A DNA stretch of 64,000 bases, from NCBI RefSeq assembly GCF_009758125.1, contig NZ_WRXO01000003.1, forward strand, positions 682,001 through 746,000, given 5' to 3'. Each line of letters opens with the position of its first letter. Position 1 is the first letter of the stretch. Positions 34,192 to 44,324 of this stretch are shown piece by piece. Source of the stretch: Chitinophaga oryziterrae (GTDB taxonomy: Bacteria > Bacteroidota > Bacteroidia > Chitinophagales > Chitinophagaceae). The position numbers and the translations under genes are program-made. The notes below the pieces were generated by a model. It worked only from the letters and a program-made list of their open reading frames with translations. It had not been told where the DNA came from and did not search any database.

Positions 34192-35277
34192 TTATTTGAT
34201 AGTAACAATATTGTCTTTCAGTGTATAATCTATTTCCTCTGTAGACTTCAGCCTCTCGAGAAACTCATTTACAGGTTGATTTCTATCTATTACCCCATAG
34301 AACATTTTCTTTTTGACAGCCGGGTCCAGTACAACCGTAACCCCGTACCAGCGGGGAAGTACCTTCGCTACTTCTTCCATTGTAGCAAGGTCAAAAACGT
34401 AAATACCTTTCATCCAGCTCAACACCTGTTCCTGTTTAAAGTCTGATATAGCCAGACTCCCTGTCTGAATATTTACCTGTTTACCTGGAGAGAGGGTCAC
34501 GCTATCCTGTCCGGCTACTAATCGCACTTTTCCTGTCACGAGGGAAACATTCTCTTTACCATCGAAAGTATTCACATTAAAGCTCGTTCCCAGGACTTTC
34601 ACCTCGCTGTTGGGCAGATGGACTATAAAAGGCTGTTTAATGTCAGGAGCGACCTCTATATACGCTTCTCCATCTACCCAGATCTCTCTTGCCCTGCCTG
34701 AAAATTGAAAAGGAAACCTTACTTTGGTAACAGAGTTCACCATCATGGTGCTTCCATCAGACAATACGAGATTATAAAATTTACCTGCCGGTACGGAAAG
34801 AGAACCTATCCCACCTGTACCGCCATTAAATTTCAATGTCTTATTTGCATTGTGTAAAGAGAGGTTACCAGATCGAATCGCTGTATCAGCATGTTCCAGA
34901 TTCACGACTTCTCCATTATCCAAACTTAACAGGATCTGGTTAGTAGCTACAACTTCTTTTTTATTCTTATTTAAAAGGACAAATGCGCCTATCAATGCCA
35001 TCGCCATTACAGCAACACCCAATCCTTTTCTATATCTTGATTTTTTAGAATGACCTAATTGATCAAGAATCAATTGGGGATTGACATTCTCATCCAGTTG
35101 TAGCATTCCTGCGGCTGCTTCTGGTTTATTCAGCACATCATGCATTTCCTGATAGAGCCTTCGTGCGTCACTATCTGTTGCTAAGATGTGACTCAGTAGC
35201 GCTTTTTCATTGGGCGTGATGTCGTTATCCATTTCAGATACTATGAGGGCTTGTATCAGCTCAGGTGTGTATTTCAT
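34192..35277 (-). CDS. FecR-family anti-sigma factor (unit 2)
   Basis: 361 residues. The cytoplasmic N-terminal helix bundle includes TPNEKALLSHILATDSDARR. A single membrane helix (about 85-103, GVAVMAMALIGAFVLL) follows, then the FecR domain (FYNLVLSDGSTMMVNSVTKV, EIWVDGEAYIEV, VLGTSFNVNTF, VSLVTGKVRL) and the C-terminal DUF4974/STN-like domain ending VNEFLERLKSTEEIDYTL. It would hold the sigma factor until the SusC STN domain signals substrate binding. It follows the sigma gene by 37 bp and is divergent from SusC2. Confidence 0.95.
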   Translation of the reverse strand: MKYTPELIQALIVSEMDNDITPNEKALLSHILATDSDARRLYQEMHDVLNKPEAAAGMLQLDENVNPQLILDQLGHSKKSRYRKGLGVAVMAMALIGAFVLLNKNKKEVVATNQILLSLDNGEVVNLEHADTAIRSGNLSLHNANKTLKFNGGTGGIGSLSVPAGKFYNLVLSDGSTMMVNSVTKVRFPFQFSGRAREIWVDGEAYIEVAPDIKQPFIVHLPNSEVKVLGTSFNVNTFDGKENVSLVTGKVRLVAGQDSVTLSPGKQVNIQTGSLAISDFKQEQVLSWMKGIYVFDLATMEEVAKVLPRWYGVTVVLDPAVKKKMFYGVIDRNQPVNEFLERLKSTEEIDYTLKDNIVTIK

Positions 35278-35314
35278 ACCGATTAACTTTAATAAAGACG
35301 AACAATACTTGATT

Positions 35315-35872
35315 TCATAACAGAGAAAAGAGAGAATTCTTCATAAGATCACGAATGACCTTCATGGCTCTGTTCACGTAAGTGCGGGAAACCGGGACTG
35401 AAATACCTAATTGCTGAGCTGTTTCTTTATAGTCAAGGCCCTGGAGATAGACCATCGTAAATGCCTCTTTATAGATATCGGATTTTACACTTTTAAGCGC
35501 CGCTTGTATGTTGTTAAGGAATTCTTTATGTTCCTGTTGTGTATTAGCTGGCGCGGCTTCTGTATGGTTGTGATTGAACTCTACTGCATATTTATGATGT
35601 AGTCCTTTCGTTCTTATCATGTCCAGGCATTTGTTCCTGGCGGCAGCAGAGATATAGCTTTTAAGGGAAGTGCTTACATTCAGTTTGCACCTGTTCTTCC
35701 ATAGCGACGAAAATACATCCTGCACAACATCTTCTGCCTCCTGCTGATTCTGCAACATGAAATAAGCTACACGAAAGGCTTTCATTCGATGCCTGGTGTA
35801 GATAACAGAAAAGGCGTATTCCTTTTCTTCTTTAAGTTCCAGTAATAATTGTTCATCCAGAAGTTGGTCCAT
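35315..35872 (-). CDS. ECF-type RNA polymerase sigma-70 factor (unit 2)
   Basis: 185 residues. Region 2 is seen in FRVAYFMLQNQQEAEDVVQD and VFSSLWKNR, region 4 in FTMVYLQGLDYKETAQQLG followed by ISVPVSRTYVNRAMKVIRDL. Intact, unlike the copy at 24048. It pairs with the FecR anti-sigma downstream on the same strand and should activate the divergent SusC2 operon, and possibly also SusCD1. Confidence 0.95.
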   Translation of the reverse strand: MDQLLDEQLLLELKEEKEYAFSVIYTRHRMKAFRVAYFMLQNQQEAEDVVQDVFSSLWKNRCKLNVSTSLKSYISAAARNKCLDMIRTKGLHHKYAVEFNHNHTEAAPANTQQEHKEFLNNIQAALKSVKSDIYKEAFTMVYLQGLDYKETAQQLGISVPVSRTYVNRAMKVIRDLMKNSLFSLL

Positions 35873-36171
35873 ATTATGACAATCTTGATTTTAGGAGGCA
35901 ACGATGGATGGAAGATCTGTACTAAATTTAAATTCTTTTTTTGATAAGTCAAGCCCTATTTGGAAAGATTTTTATAGGCTTCATTCCTTAACCAGGTATT
36001 AACTATATGGATGTGATTTTGCTCTAATTCTTCTCTGACGTTAACATTTAGACGTGGTTTTTAGCCTTTTTGAAAAAAGTTACTCTTTTGAGTTATGTTT
36101 TTGTTATCTGTCCGTCATTGGTAGGAAGGACAGCTTATATCCGTATTACCAACCAACCAATCACAGCGCTT

Positions 36172-39100
36172 ATGTCTAAGTCTACAGGCAACTCGTCGTT
36201 CCGGCTATGGAGCGGTATTTTACTCTTATTTGTTTTTACTGCGGCTTCTTTATATGCTCAGGGAAAGCCACCAGCAGAAAAATTAGTATCCCTTAACGTT
36301 AAAAACGAAACACTTAAAGTGATTTTTGACAAAATCACTGAACAAACATCCCTCTACTTCACAGGATCAGCAGACCAGCTTGATCGCAATTTTAGAACTT
36401 CTATAACGGTAACGAATGAACCGCTGAATTCTGTATTAGCTAAATTATTGAAAGGGAAGGGTGTGAGTTGGTTGATCGGGGAGAAGACAATTACGATTGT
36501 GAAGGGGGAGGGCGGAAACCATATTTCTATTTCTAATCAATATCCTAATCCTGTGTTTAATGATTCGCTAATTACTGTTAGAGGGAAAATTATTGATGAA
36601 AAGGGGCAGCCTATACCAGGTGCAACTATAATAGTCAGTGGTACCAAATTAGGAACAATAAGTCATAATGATGGTTCTTTTATAATGAAAGACGTCGAGA
36701 GAGATGCCACTCTATCCATTAGTAGTGTTTCGTTTGTAACACAAGATATTTTTATACATGGTCAAGAAATTCTAAAACCTGTGGCATTAAAATCATTAGT
36801 TGAGACGCTAGACGAGACAGTAATTATAGCGTATGGAACAACAACACAACGCTTTAGTACAGGCAACGTAAGTGTTGTGAAGGGTGCAGAAATAGAAAGG
36901 CAACCAGTATCCAATCCGTTACTTGCATTGGCCGGTAGGGTACCAGGTGTTTTTATTACACAAAGCTCAGGAATTGCCGGTGGCGGGGTGAAGATTCTTA
37001 TTCAGGGTCAGAATTCTATTTCAAAAGGTAATGAACCTTTTTACGTAATTGATGGCGTTCCTTATACAAGTCAACTACTTCCTAGTATTAATGGAGATTT
37101 ATTAGGCTATTCGGGAGTAACAAACCCAGTAGCTGGAAATCCACTCAATTATATTGACCCATCAGATATTGAAAGCATTTCCATCCTAAAAGATGCGGAT
37201 GCTACAGCAATATATGGCTCAAGGGCTGCAAATGGAGCGATCTTAATAACAACAAAAAAAGGAAAGACCGGGCAAGTCAAGCTCGATGCTAATCTTCAGC
37301 AAGGTTGGGGTAAGGTTGGTAGGACGATTAAATTGTTAAATACCAAGGAGTATTTAACAATGCGTAATGAAGCAATTAAAAATAGTAATAGGACTGTAGG
37401 ACCTACTGATTATGATATAAATGGCTTTTGGGATACAACTCGACAAACGAATTGGCAAAAAGAATTGATAGGTAAAACTTCGAAATATTCTAATGCAAAT
37501 GTTTCGATATCTGGAGGGACAAACCTTGCACAATATATGATTGGCGGAACTTATCGTAAAGAGACCTCTGTTTTTCCCGGTGAATTTGCAGATCAGAAGG
37601 CAGCCTTTCATTGTAATCTAAATAGCACTTCTAATAATCAAAAGTTTAACCTTCAATTTACGGGAAATTATTTGGCTGATATAAATAAGCTGCCGATTTC
37701 AGATCTTACAGGAAGGTCTATATTACTTGCTCCCAATGCTCCAGCGTTATACAATTCTGATGGTAGCCTTAATTGGATGTTAAATAATGCAGGTAATTCT
37801 ACGTGGAGTAATCCTCTTGCAAGTTCATACATAGAATATTCAAATAAGACTAATAATCTTATAAGTAACCTATTACTTAATTATAAAATTTTTTCCGGAT
37901 TTGAATTACGTACAAGCATGGGTTACACAAACTTAGTAGCTAATGAGATATATACAGCTCCTATGGCATCGCAATCTCCAGAGGCACAACCAACGTTTCC
38001 CAGAACGGCACAGTATGGGAATAATTCAATTAATTCATGGATAATTGAACCTCAGGCATCATATAAAAGAGGATTAGGAATGGGGAAATTAGAAGCGTTG
38101 ATTGGTACTACTATCCAACAAAGTAACAACAGAAGCTTACAACAATATGGTTCCGGTTATAGTAGTGATCAGGTATTGAAAGATCTTCAATCAGCAAGTT
38201 CAATAACTGTATCATCGAGTATAGCTTCTATTTATAAATATAATGCCTTATTTAGCCGTATAAATTATATTCTTAGGGATAGGTATGTAATAAATTTAAA
38301 TGCGCGGAGAGATGGGAGCTCAAGATTTGGAATTGAGAATCAGTTCCATAACTTTGGGTCAGTTGCAGCAGCCTGGATTTTTAGTCAAGAGACTTTGATT
38401 AAAAGCAAGAGGTATCTTTTAAGTTATGGGAAAATAAGAGCTAGTTACGGGACAACAGGTAATGATCAAATAAACGATTATCAATTTCTTAATCTATATA
38501 TCCCTTATTCAGTAGGGGTGACTTATCAGGGGATTAATTCTATTGTTCCACAAGGGTTAACCAATCCATATTTACAGTGGGAGGAAACGAGAAAGTTACA
38601 ATTTGGTTTAGATTTGGGATGGCTAAAGGATAGGATATTGTTGAATATTAACTATTCAAAGAATCGATCCTCAAACCAACTTTTGCAATATAATTTACCA
38701 ATTTTGACTGGCTTTTCAAACATTGCAAGAAATTTTCCTGCAAAAGTTGAAAACAACGCATGGGAGTTTGCTGTTAACGCAAAAATATTTGATAATCATG
38801 TCTTCAATTGGGAGAGCAATTTTAATTTGACAGTTGCAAATAATAAATTACTTGATTTTCCTAACTTGGCGACCTCCTCATATGCTCAAAGCTTAGTGAT
38901 AGGCCAGCCTATTAATATCGTAAAACTTTATCAATCAGCTGGTGTTAATTCTACAACTGGTATTTACCAATTTTTTGACAGCAAGGGAGTGATTACATCT
39001 AGTCCTAATAGTAGAACTGATATGAATTATATTATTAGTAGATTTCCTAAGTTCTATGGGGGATTTCAGAATGTAGTTTCGTACAAGGGAATCGAAATTT

Positions 39101-39525
39101 CCTTTTTATTACAATTTGTAAAACAAACTGCTTTAGGGAATTACATTGGCTCTAATCCTGGAAACACAAATAAGAATCAACCCATTTCTGTTTTAGAAAG
39201 ATGGCAAAAAACTGGAGATGTTACTCAAATACAAAAATATAGCACGAATTCGGATTTTAGTGCATTTTTTGGTACTTTCTATGCTCGTCAAAGCAACCTT
39301 TCTTTTACAGATGCTTCTTATATTAGATTGAAGAATTTGTCTTTTACTTGGAAATTTCCCTCTTCCTGGAGTAGGAGGTTACAGCTACAGAATGCGAGAA
39401 TTTATTTTCAGGGCCAAAATCTGTTGACATTTACAAAGTATAAAGGATTTGATCCAGAAACAGCGAGCTATGGAAATTTGCCACCTTTGAGAGTATTAAC
39501 ATTTGGTATTCAGGTATCACTGTAA
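36172..39525 (+). CDS. SusC/RagA-family TonB-dependent outer-membrane transporter (unit 2)
   Basis: 1117 residues from the ATG at 36172, which starts a proper signal peptide (LWSGILLLFVFTAASLYAQ). An upstream TTG at 36070 is also in frame, but less likely. The STN domain (LVSLNVKNETLKVIFDKI to TITIVKGEG) is complete, followed by the carboxypeptidase-D-like domain (VRGKIIDEKGQPIPGATIIV), plug (YGSRAANGAILITTKKGK) and barrel. The STN domain fits FecR-type signalling with the divergent sigma/FecR pair. It shares long stretches with SusC1, so the two are paralogues. Confidence 0.95.
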   Translation: MSKSTGNSSFRLWSGILLLFVFTAASLYAQGKPPAEKLVSLNVKNETLKVIFDKITEQTSLYFTGSADQLDRNFRTSITVTNEPLNSVLAKLLKGKGVSWLIGEKTITIVKGEGGNHISISNQYPNPVFNDSLITVRGKIIDEKGQPIPGATIIVSGTKLGTISHNDGSFIMKDVERDATLSISSVSFVTQDIFIHGQEILKPVALKSLVETLDETVIIAYGTTTQRFSTGNVSVVKGAEIERQPVSNPLLALAGRVPGVFITQSSGIAGGGVKILIQGQNSISKGNEPFYVIDGVPYTSQLLPSINGDLLGYSGVTNPVAGNPLNYIDPSDIESISILKDADATAIYGSRAANGAILITTKKGKTGQVKLDANLQQGWGKVGRTIKLLNTKEYLTMRNEAIKNSNRTVGPTDYDINGFWDTTRQTNWQKELIGKTSKYSNANVSISGGTNLAQYMIGGTYRKETSVFPGEFADQKAAFHCNLNSTSNNQKFNLQFTGNYLADINKLPISDLTGRSILLAPNAPALYNSDGSLNWMLNNAGNSTWSNPLASSYIEYSNKTNNLISNLLLNYKIFSGFELRTSMGYTNLVANEIYTAPMASQSPEAQPTFPRTAQYGNNSINSWIIEPQASYKRGLGMGKLEALIGTTIQQSNNRSLQQYGSGYSSDQVLKDLQSASSITVSSSIASIYKYNALFSRINYILRDRYVINLNARRDGSSRFGIENQFHNFGSVAAAWIFSQETLIKSKRYLLSYGKIRASYGTTGNDQINDYQFLNLYIPYSVGVTYQGINSIVPQGLTNPYLQWEETRKLQFGLDLGWLKDRILLNINYSKNRSSNQLLQYNLPILTGFSNIARNFPAKVENNAWEFAVNAKIFDNHVFNWESNFNLTVANNKLLDFPNLATSSYAQSLVIGQPINIVKLYQSAGVNSTTGIYQFFDSKGVITSSPNSRTDMNYIISRFPKFYGGFQNVVSYKGIEISFLLQFVKQTALGNYIGSNPGNTNKNQPISVLERWQKTGDVTQIQKYSTNSDFSAFFGTFYARQSNLSFTDASYIRLKNLSFTWKFPSSWSRRLQLQNARIYFQGQNLLTFTKYKGFDPETASYGNLPPLRVLTFGIQVSL

Positions 39526-39556
39526 ATTTTATTCGCTAATCAAATTATATAAAAAG

Positions 39557-41083
39557 ATGAAATCATATCATAGATTAAGTCAAGTTACCAAGATTGACAA
39601 AAGTCGTGCAAAATCGGGTAAAGTGATAAATAAAAACTTTATTAGGACTTTATGTTTTAATAAATGGTTAATAATACTTCTTTTTCTGATTGCGAATGGC
39701 GGATGTAAAAAATTAGTAGTTGTAGAAGGTCCTTATACAAGCATTAATGAAAGCAATTTGTTTTCTAATGACGCAACTGCTATTAGCCTTATGACTAGTG
39801 TTTACGCAAAAATGAGCGCAAATTCAATTTTTAGCGGAGGGTTAACATCTATTTCATTTTTTTCAGGATTGTCATCAGATGAGTTTTCTATTTATACAGG
39901 TATAAATGATATTAATTTGCTTGGTTATTATAAAAATTCATTGTCTAGCTCTAATAGTAACTCTTCTGATTTATGGCTAAATGTTTATCCTATAATTTAC
40001 ATTACGAATACAGTTATTGATGGCTTGTCACAATCAAATTCTTTGACGCCATCCATTAGTCAGCAGTTACTGGGAGAGGCTAAGTTTATTCGTGCATTAT
40101 GCTATTTTTATTTAGTTAACTTTTATGGAGACACACCTCTTGCCTTGTCAACAGATTATACAGTAAATGCGAGTCTTGCTAGAGCTCCTAAAGATATTGT
40201 TTACGGGCAAATTATTGAGGATCTAAAAAGCGCAAAAAAATTATTAAGTAGTAATTATATTGATAAAAATTTGATAGTTATTGGTAACGAGAGAATAAGA
40301 CCGATCAAATGGGTGGCATCCGCATTATTGGCGAGGGTTTATTTATTTATGCATGATTATATAAATGCAGAAACTGAATCGACAAGTATAATTCAAAATA
40401 CATCGCTGTATAATATTGATTCAGATTTAAATGAGACTTTCTTGAAAAATAGTAACGAAGCTATCTGGCAATTACAACCAGTAAATTATGGTTGGAATAC
40501 AGAAGACGGACGGGTATTTATAATTCCAAATACAGGCGTTAGTGATGCTTATCCAGTGTATTTAAGCCAATTTATATTGAATAGTTTTGAAGCTAATGAT
40601 TATAGGAGAAGATATTGGGTTGATAGTGTTAATGTCGATGGAATAATTTACTTCTATCCATATAAGTATAAAAGTTCAACATTGGGGGCTGATATTACGG
40701 AATACTCAATGGTTTTTCGGTTGGCAGAGCAATATTTAATTCGATCTGAAGCTAGAACTATGCAGGGCAATATGACAGGAACTACCGGTGGAATAAGCGA
40801 CTTAGATGTTATTAGGCATAGGGCTGGTTTAGCGGGGTATTCAGGAGGTGCTGATAAGCCAAGTGTTTTGGCAGCAATTCTACATGAACGACAGGTAGAA
40901 TTGTTTAGTGAGTGGGGGCATCGTTGGTTAGATTTGAAAAGATCCGGAAATATAGATGCGGTAATGTCAGTGGTTACGCCACTAAAAGGGGGGACATGGA
41001 ATACGAATTGGCAGCTATATCCTATTCCATTGGGCGAACTACAAAAAACTCCCAAGATAAAGCAAAATCCAGGATATGAATAA
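39557..41083 (+). CDS. SusD/RagB-family substrate-binding lipoprotein (unit 2)
   Basis: 508 residues from the ATG at 39557. The lipobox IANGGC gives Cys50, after an unusually long basic N-region of about 35 residues. Family marks: QQLLGEAKFIRALCYFYLVN, FYGDTPLALSTDY, AILHERQVELFSEWGHRWLD and the C-terminal QLYPIPLGELQ. It partners SusC2 and is a paralogue of SusD1. The gap to SusC2 is 31 bp. A hairpin lies 240 bp downstream, before the GH2 gene. Confidence 0.94.
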   Translation: MKSYHRLSQVTKIDKSRAKSGKVINKNFIRTLCFNKWLIILLFLIANGGCKKLVVVEGPYTSINESNLFSNDATAISLMTSVYAKMSANSIFSGGLTSISFFSGLSSDEFSIYTGINDINLLGYYKNSLSSSNSNSSDLWLNVYPIIYITNTVIDGLSQSNSLTPSISQQLLGEAKFIRALCYFYLVNFYGDTPLALSTDYTVNASLARAPKDIVYGQIIEDLKSAKKLLSSNYIDKNLIVIGNERIRPIKWVASALLARVYLFMHDYINAETESTSIIQNTSLYNIDSDLNETFLKNSNEAIWQLQPVNYGWNTEDGRVFIIPNTGVSDAYPVYLSQFILNSFEANDYRRRYWVDSVNVDGIIYFYPYKYKSSTLGADITEYSMVFRLAEQYLIRSEARTMQGNMTGTTGGISDLDVIRHRAGLAGYSGGADKPSVLAAILHERQVELFSEWGHRWLDLKRSGNIDAVMSVVTPLKGGTWNTNWQLYPIPLGELQKTPKIKQNPGYE

Positions 41084-41321
41084 TGGGTTAGGCTCTTCCT
41101 AAGTCGGTATAAGATTGTTGGTATAGCTAATACAATTTAGCTCAAGATGCATAAATATCATTTGTCTATGATTTGATCAATTGAATTGACTGAATCCAAT
41201 AATCAATCGCTGTATCGAAAAACAATTATCTATTAATCTGTATGGGCAGCGATTTGTTGAATATTTGTACCAACAACAACGAAAAATATTTTTAAATCGG
41301 TTGTAAATATTACACCTCTAC
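41084..41321. other. Intergenic leader region between SusD2 and GH2
   Basis: A+T-rich with no open frame. It contains no recognised feature except that it ends in the hairpin at 41322. Confidence 0.4.
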
Positions 41322-41353
41322 AATACCAGTTAGAGTAACTGCGGTATTTTTTG
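41322..41353 (+). terminator. Hairpin terminator or attenuator before the GH2 gene
   Basis: AATACC (41322-41327) and AGTTA (41328-41332) pair with TAACT (41336-41340) and GGTATT (41343-41348) around a GAG loop with a 2-nt bulge, followed by a T run. It ends 47 bp before the GH2 start codon, so it may act as a leader attenuator rather than a simple end of the SusCD transcript. Confidence 0.6.
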
Positions 41354-41399
41354 TCAATCAGTTATTGAAAACCACTAATAATCATCTACAAAAAGTTAT

Positions 41400-44063
41400 A
41401 TGATGAGAATGTTTGAATGCAAATGTTTTGCAGTATTGGTGTTATCCATAATTTTCTGCTGTACAGTTCAGGCCCAAATGAAACCTAATTGGAAAATGCA
41501 ACCGGTTCCGGTTCAGACTAGATGGGCAAAAGAAGTGTTCCCAACCAATGTATTGCCAGAATATCCTCGTCCACAATTAATACGGAAAGATAATTGGCAG
41601 AATTTAAATGGGTTATGGGATTATACAATTACTGATACGTCAGCTTCAGTGCCTTCTGACTACCAAGGCCAAATACTGGTTCCTTTTTCTCTTGAATCGG
41701 CTTTGTCAGGAGTACAAAAGCCGCTATTGCCAAGCCAAAACCTTTGGTATCGTCGTAGTTTTATAAAGCCGAAGTTGAAGCGAGGCCAGAAAATATTATT
41801 GAATTTTGGTGCTGTTGACTGGCAGGCAACAGTTTTTGTGAATGGTAAGGAAGTCGGTAAACATACTGGGGGATATACTGCATTCTCTTTCGACATTACG
41901 GACATGCTACAGTTAGAGAATAATGAACTGGTAGTAAAAGTATTTGATCCAACAGATGCAGGTTTTAATCCTCATGGCAAGCAAACCTTGTATCCTGCAA
42001 ATATATATTATACGGCTATCTCCGGTATCTGGCAAACGGTTTGGTTAGAGACTGTTTCTGCATCACGTATAGTCGATTTAGGTATAAAAACAAATATTGA
42101 GAATGGAACGGTAATGTGTAATATTAATAGTGAAATGCTCGATAGTAATATACAAATGGAAGTAACAATTTCAACTGAACGGAAGATTTTAAATAGAACT
42201 ATTGGCAAATATAAGGACCTATTCTCTTTAAAAATTCCTAATGTGAGGCTTTGGTCACCTGAGGACCCTTTCTTGTACGATTTATCAGTTAAGTTGCTAA
42301 AGAAAGGAAAAGTAGTAGATGAAGTAAATAGTTATTTTGGAATGCGAAAAGTCGACATTCAAAAGGATTCAAAAGGAATAGATCGTATTTTCCTTAATAA
42401 TAGGCCTTATTTCAATCTCGGTACCTTAGATCAGGGCTATTGGCCTGAAGGCTTATACACTGCACCTACTGATGCGGCCCTGAAATTTGACATAGAAGTT
42501 ATTAAGGCTATGGGATTTAATACGATCCGAAAGCATATAAAAGTAGAACCGGCTCGTTGGTACTATTATGCAGATAAAATTGGAGTATTAGTTTGGCAGG
42601 ATTTTGTGAATCCTCCTCCCTCTCTTCCCGATAATTCTAAAAATGAATTTGAAAAAGAATCCAAAGAGATTATGGATCAGTTGGATAATTATACTTGTAT
42701 TACGACTTGGGTTCTATTTAATGAACGTTGGGGTTCCTATGACCAGAAAAGACTTACTGAATGGGTTAAGAAAAGGGACCCAAGTCGAATTGTTAATGGG
42801 CATACAGGGGAGTTACTTTATATTAATAATCAACTGCGTTCTCCATCTGACAGTCCTTATGTGAGCAGTGATATAACGGATTTACACTCTTATCCATATC
42901 CTATGATGGCTGTTAAACATGTTGGGAAAGCAATGGTTTGTGGTGAATTTGGGGGCGTGGGAGTTTCTGTACCTGGTCACCAATGGACTGATTTGCAAGG
43001 TTGGGGCTATATCCAGGTAAAACCTAAGGAACTTGAGATTAAGTATAAATTTATGATTGATACTTTAAGTAAATTAAGAGAAGAAGGTTTATCTGCCAGT
43101 ATTTATACAGAACCATTTGATGTGGAGGGTGAGGAGAATGGACTATTAACTTATGATAGAGAAATTGTTAAGATACCAATTGAAAAAATACAAAGAATCC
43201 ATAATCCATTAATTCAGTCCAATAAACTCTCGCTTTTATATTCTAATTCTTTAATTGTAAAAAATATTGATTTAAATGATACTGATGATCAGTATAAACA
43301 GTTTTTAGCATTGTATGAATCTGGTAAAAGAGACTCTATTTTCTTGAGAAGATTGACCTTAATGGCTTTTCGCTTAAAGGATCAGAAGTGTCTCACAAAA
43401 ATTGGTAAAAGCTATATTGATAAATTGACTTGTTTGTATACAAAGGAGAATCTTTTTTTTATTTCAAATATTACCAGAACAACTGATGACGAAGGATTTA
43501 GAATATTTCAATCAAATCCTGAAAAGATAAACAAGATTTTAGGAAGGAACGAGGCCGAAAATATGGTGAAGTCGATTATTTCGAATGAATACATTGAGCC
43601 ATTTTTGCATATCGGAGGTAGTAGTCCCAATTGGGACAAAATGGCGACTCTACTCAAGAGCAAATATGGTGTTATCGGCTCTGAAAAGGTTTTTGGGACT
43701 GCAATGATTTATTACCTGGATAGGAAGGATTGGAATTCATTCGGTAAATATTATTCACTTTATTATAAGACAGCATTATCTCGCAGTGAATATCATATTA
43801 ATAATATCTCATGGTTATTATTTCAAAATGTAAATAGTCCCGAAGATTTAGAAATGGGGTGTCAAACAATGAAGTACTCGATTGAACATTTTGATCAGCT
43901 CAATTTCAATGCTTATGATACCTATGCTAATCTATTATATAAATTGGGAAAAAGAGAGGCTGCTATTGAATGGGAGGAAAGAGCAAAAGAAATGGCACCG
44001 ACTTACCATAATGTAATAGAGAATCTTAAAAAAATGAAGGAAGGAATAAATACATGGAAGTAA
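41400..44063 (+). CDS. Exported glycoside hydrolase family 2 protein with TPR-like tail
   Basis: 887 residues. A signal peptide (CFAVLVLSIIFCCTVQA) is followed by the GH2 sugar-binding domain (LILVPFSLESALSG-like, then ATVFVNGKEVGKHTGGYTAF), the Ig-like domain, and the TIM barrel. The barrel carries FNTIRKHIKVEPARWYYYAD, acid/base Glu442 in WVLFNERWGSY and nucleophile Glu516 in VCGEFGGVG. From about 600 on, a helical region absent from simple GH2 enzymes ends in a TPR-like repeat (YDTYANLLYKLGKREAAIEW). It should hydrolyse a beta-linked sugar such as galactoside, glucuronide or mannoside; the sugar cannot be told. It lies in the SusCD2 unit, so it probably works on the imported glycan. Confidence 0.92.
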   Translation: MMRMFECKCFAVLVLSIIFCCTVQAQMKPNWKMQPVPVQTRWAKEVFPTNVLPEYPRPQLIRKDNWQNLNGLWDYTITDTSASVPSDYQGQILVPFSLESALSGVQKPLLPSQNLWYRRSFIKPKLKRGQKILLNFGAVDWQATVFVNGKEVGKHTGGYTAFSFDITDMLQLENNELVVKVFDPTDAGFNPHGKQTLYPANIYYTAISGIWQTVWLETVSASRIVDLGIKTNIENGTVMCNINSEMLDSNIQMEVTISTERKILNRTIGKYKDLFSLKIPNVRLWSPEDPFLYDLSVKLLKKGKVVDEVNSYFGMRKVDIQKDSKGIDRIFLNNRPYFNLGTLDQGYWPEGLYTAPTDAALKFDIEVIKAMGFNTIRKHIKVEPARWYYYADKIGVLVWQDFVNPPPSLPDNSKNEFEKESKEIMDQLDNYTCITTWVLFNERWGSYDQKRLTEWVKKRDPSRIVNGHTGELLYINNQLRSPSDSPYVSSDITDLHSYPYPMMAVKHVGKAMVCGEFGGVGVSVPGHQWTDLQGWGYIQVKPKELEIKYKFMIDTLSKLREEGLSASIYTEPFDVEGEENGLLTYDREIVKIPIEKIQRIHNPLIQSNKLSLLYSNSLIVKNIDLNDTDDQYKQFLALYESGKRDSIFLRRLTLMAFRLKDQKCLTKIGKSYIDKLTCLYTKENLFFISNITRTTDDEGFRIFQSNPEKINKILGRNEAENMVKSIISNEYIEPFLHIGGSSPNWDKMATLLKSKYGVIGSEKVFGTAMIYYLDRKDWNSFGKYYSLYYKTALSRSEYHINNISWLLFQNVNSPEDLEMGCQTMKYSIEHFDQLNFNAYDTYANLLYKLGKREAAIEWEERAKEMAPTYHNVIENLKKMKEGINTWK

Positions 44064-44324
44064 TTATTTGATATTAAAGTAATTTATATAAATGAAACAC
44101 AAATAAAAGATTTGTACTGCATTCTTAATACAGTTCTAATACTGACATTCATACAAAAGGGATTTGATATTAAATCAGTGTTGTCCGGGTAGAATAATAA
44201 GTTTAATTAAATATAAAATGGAAGGATTAAGCTCTAATGGTTTGGGTTTTGATACTCATACAACAAACTTGAATAAGGATAGTGAATTTCTTGGACGGGC
44301 GTATTTTTCACAAATATTAATGTG
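44064..44324. other. Non-coding stretch between GH2 and transposase remnant
   Basis: A+T-rich, no intact open frame. It probably contains further decayed insertion-sequence DNA upstream of the remnant at 44325, but no recognisable protein similarity beyond that. Confidence 0.4.
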
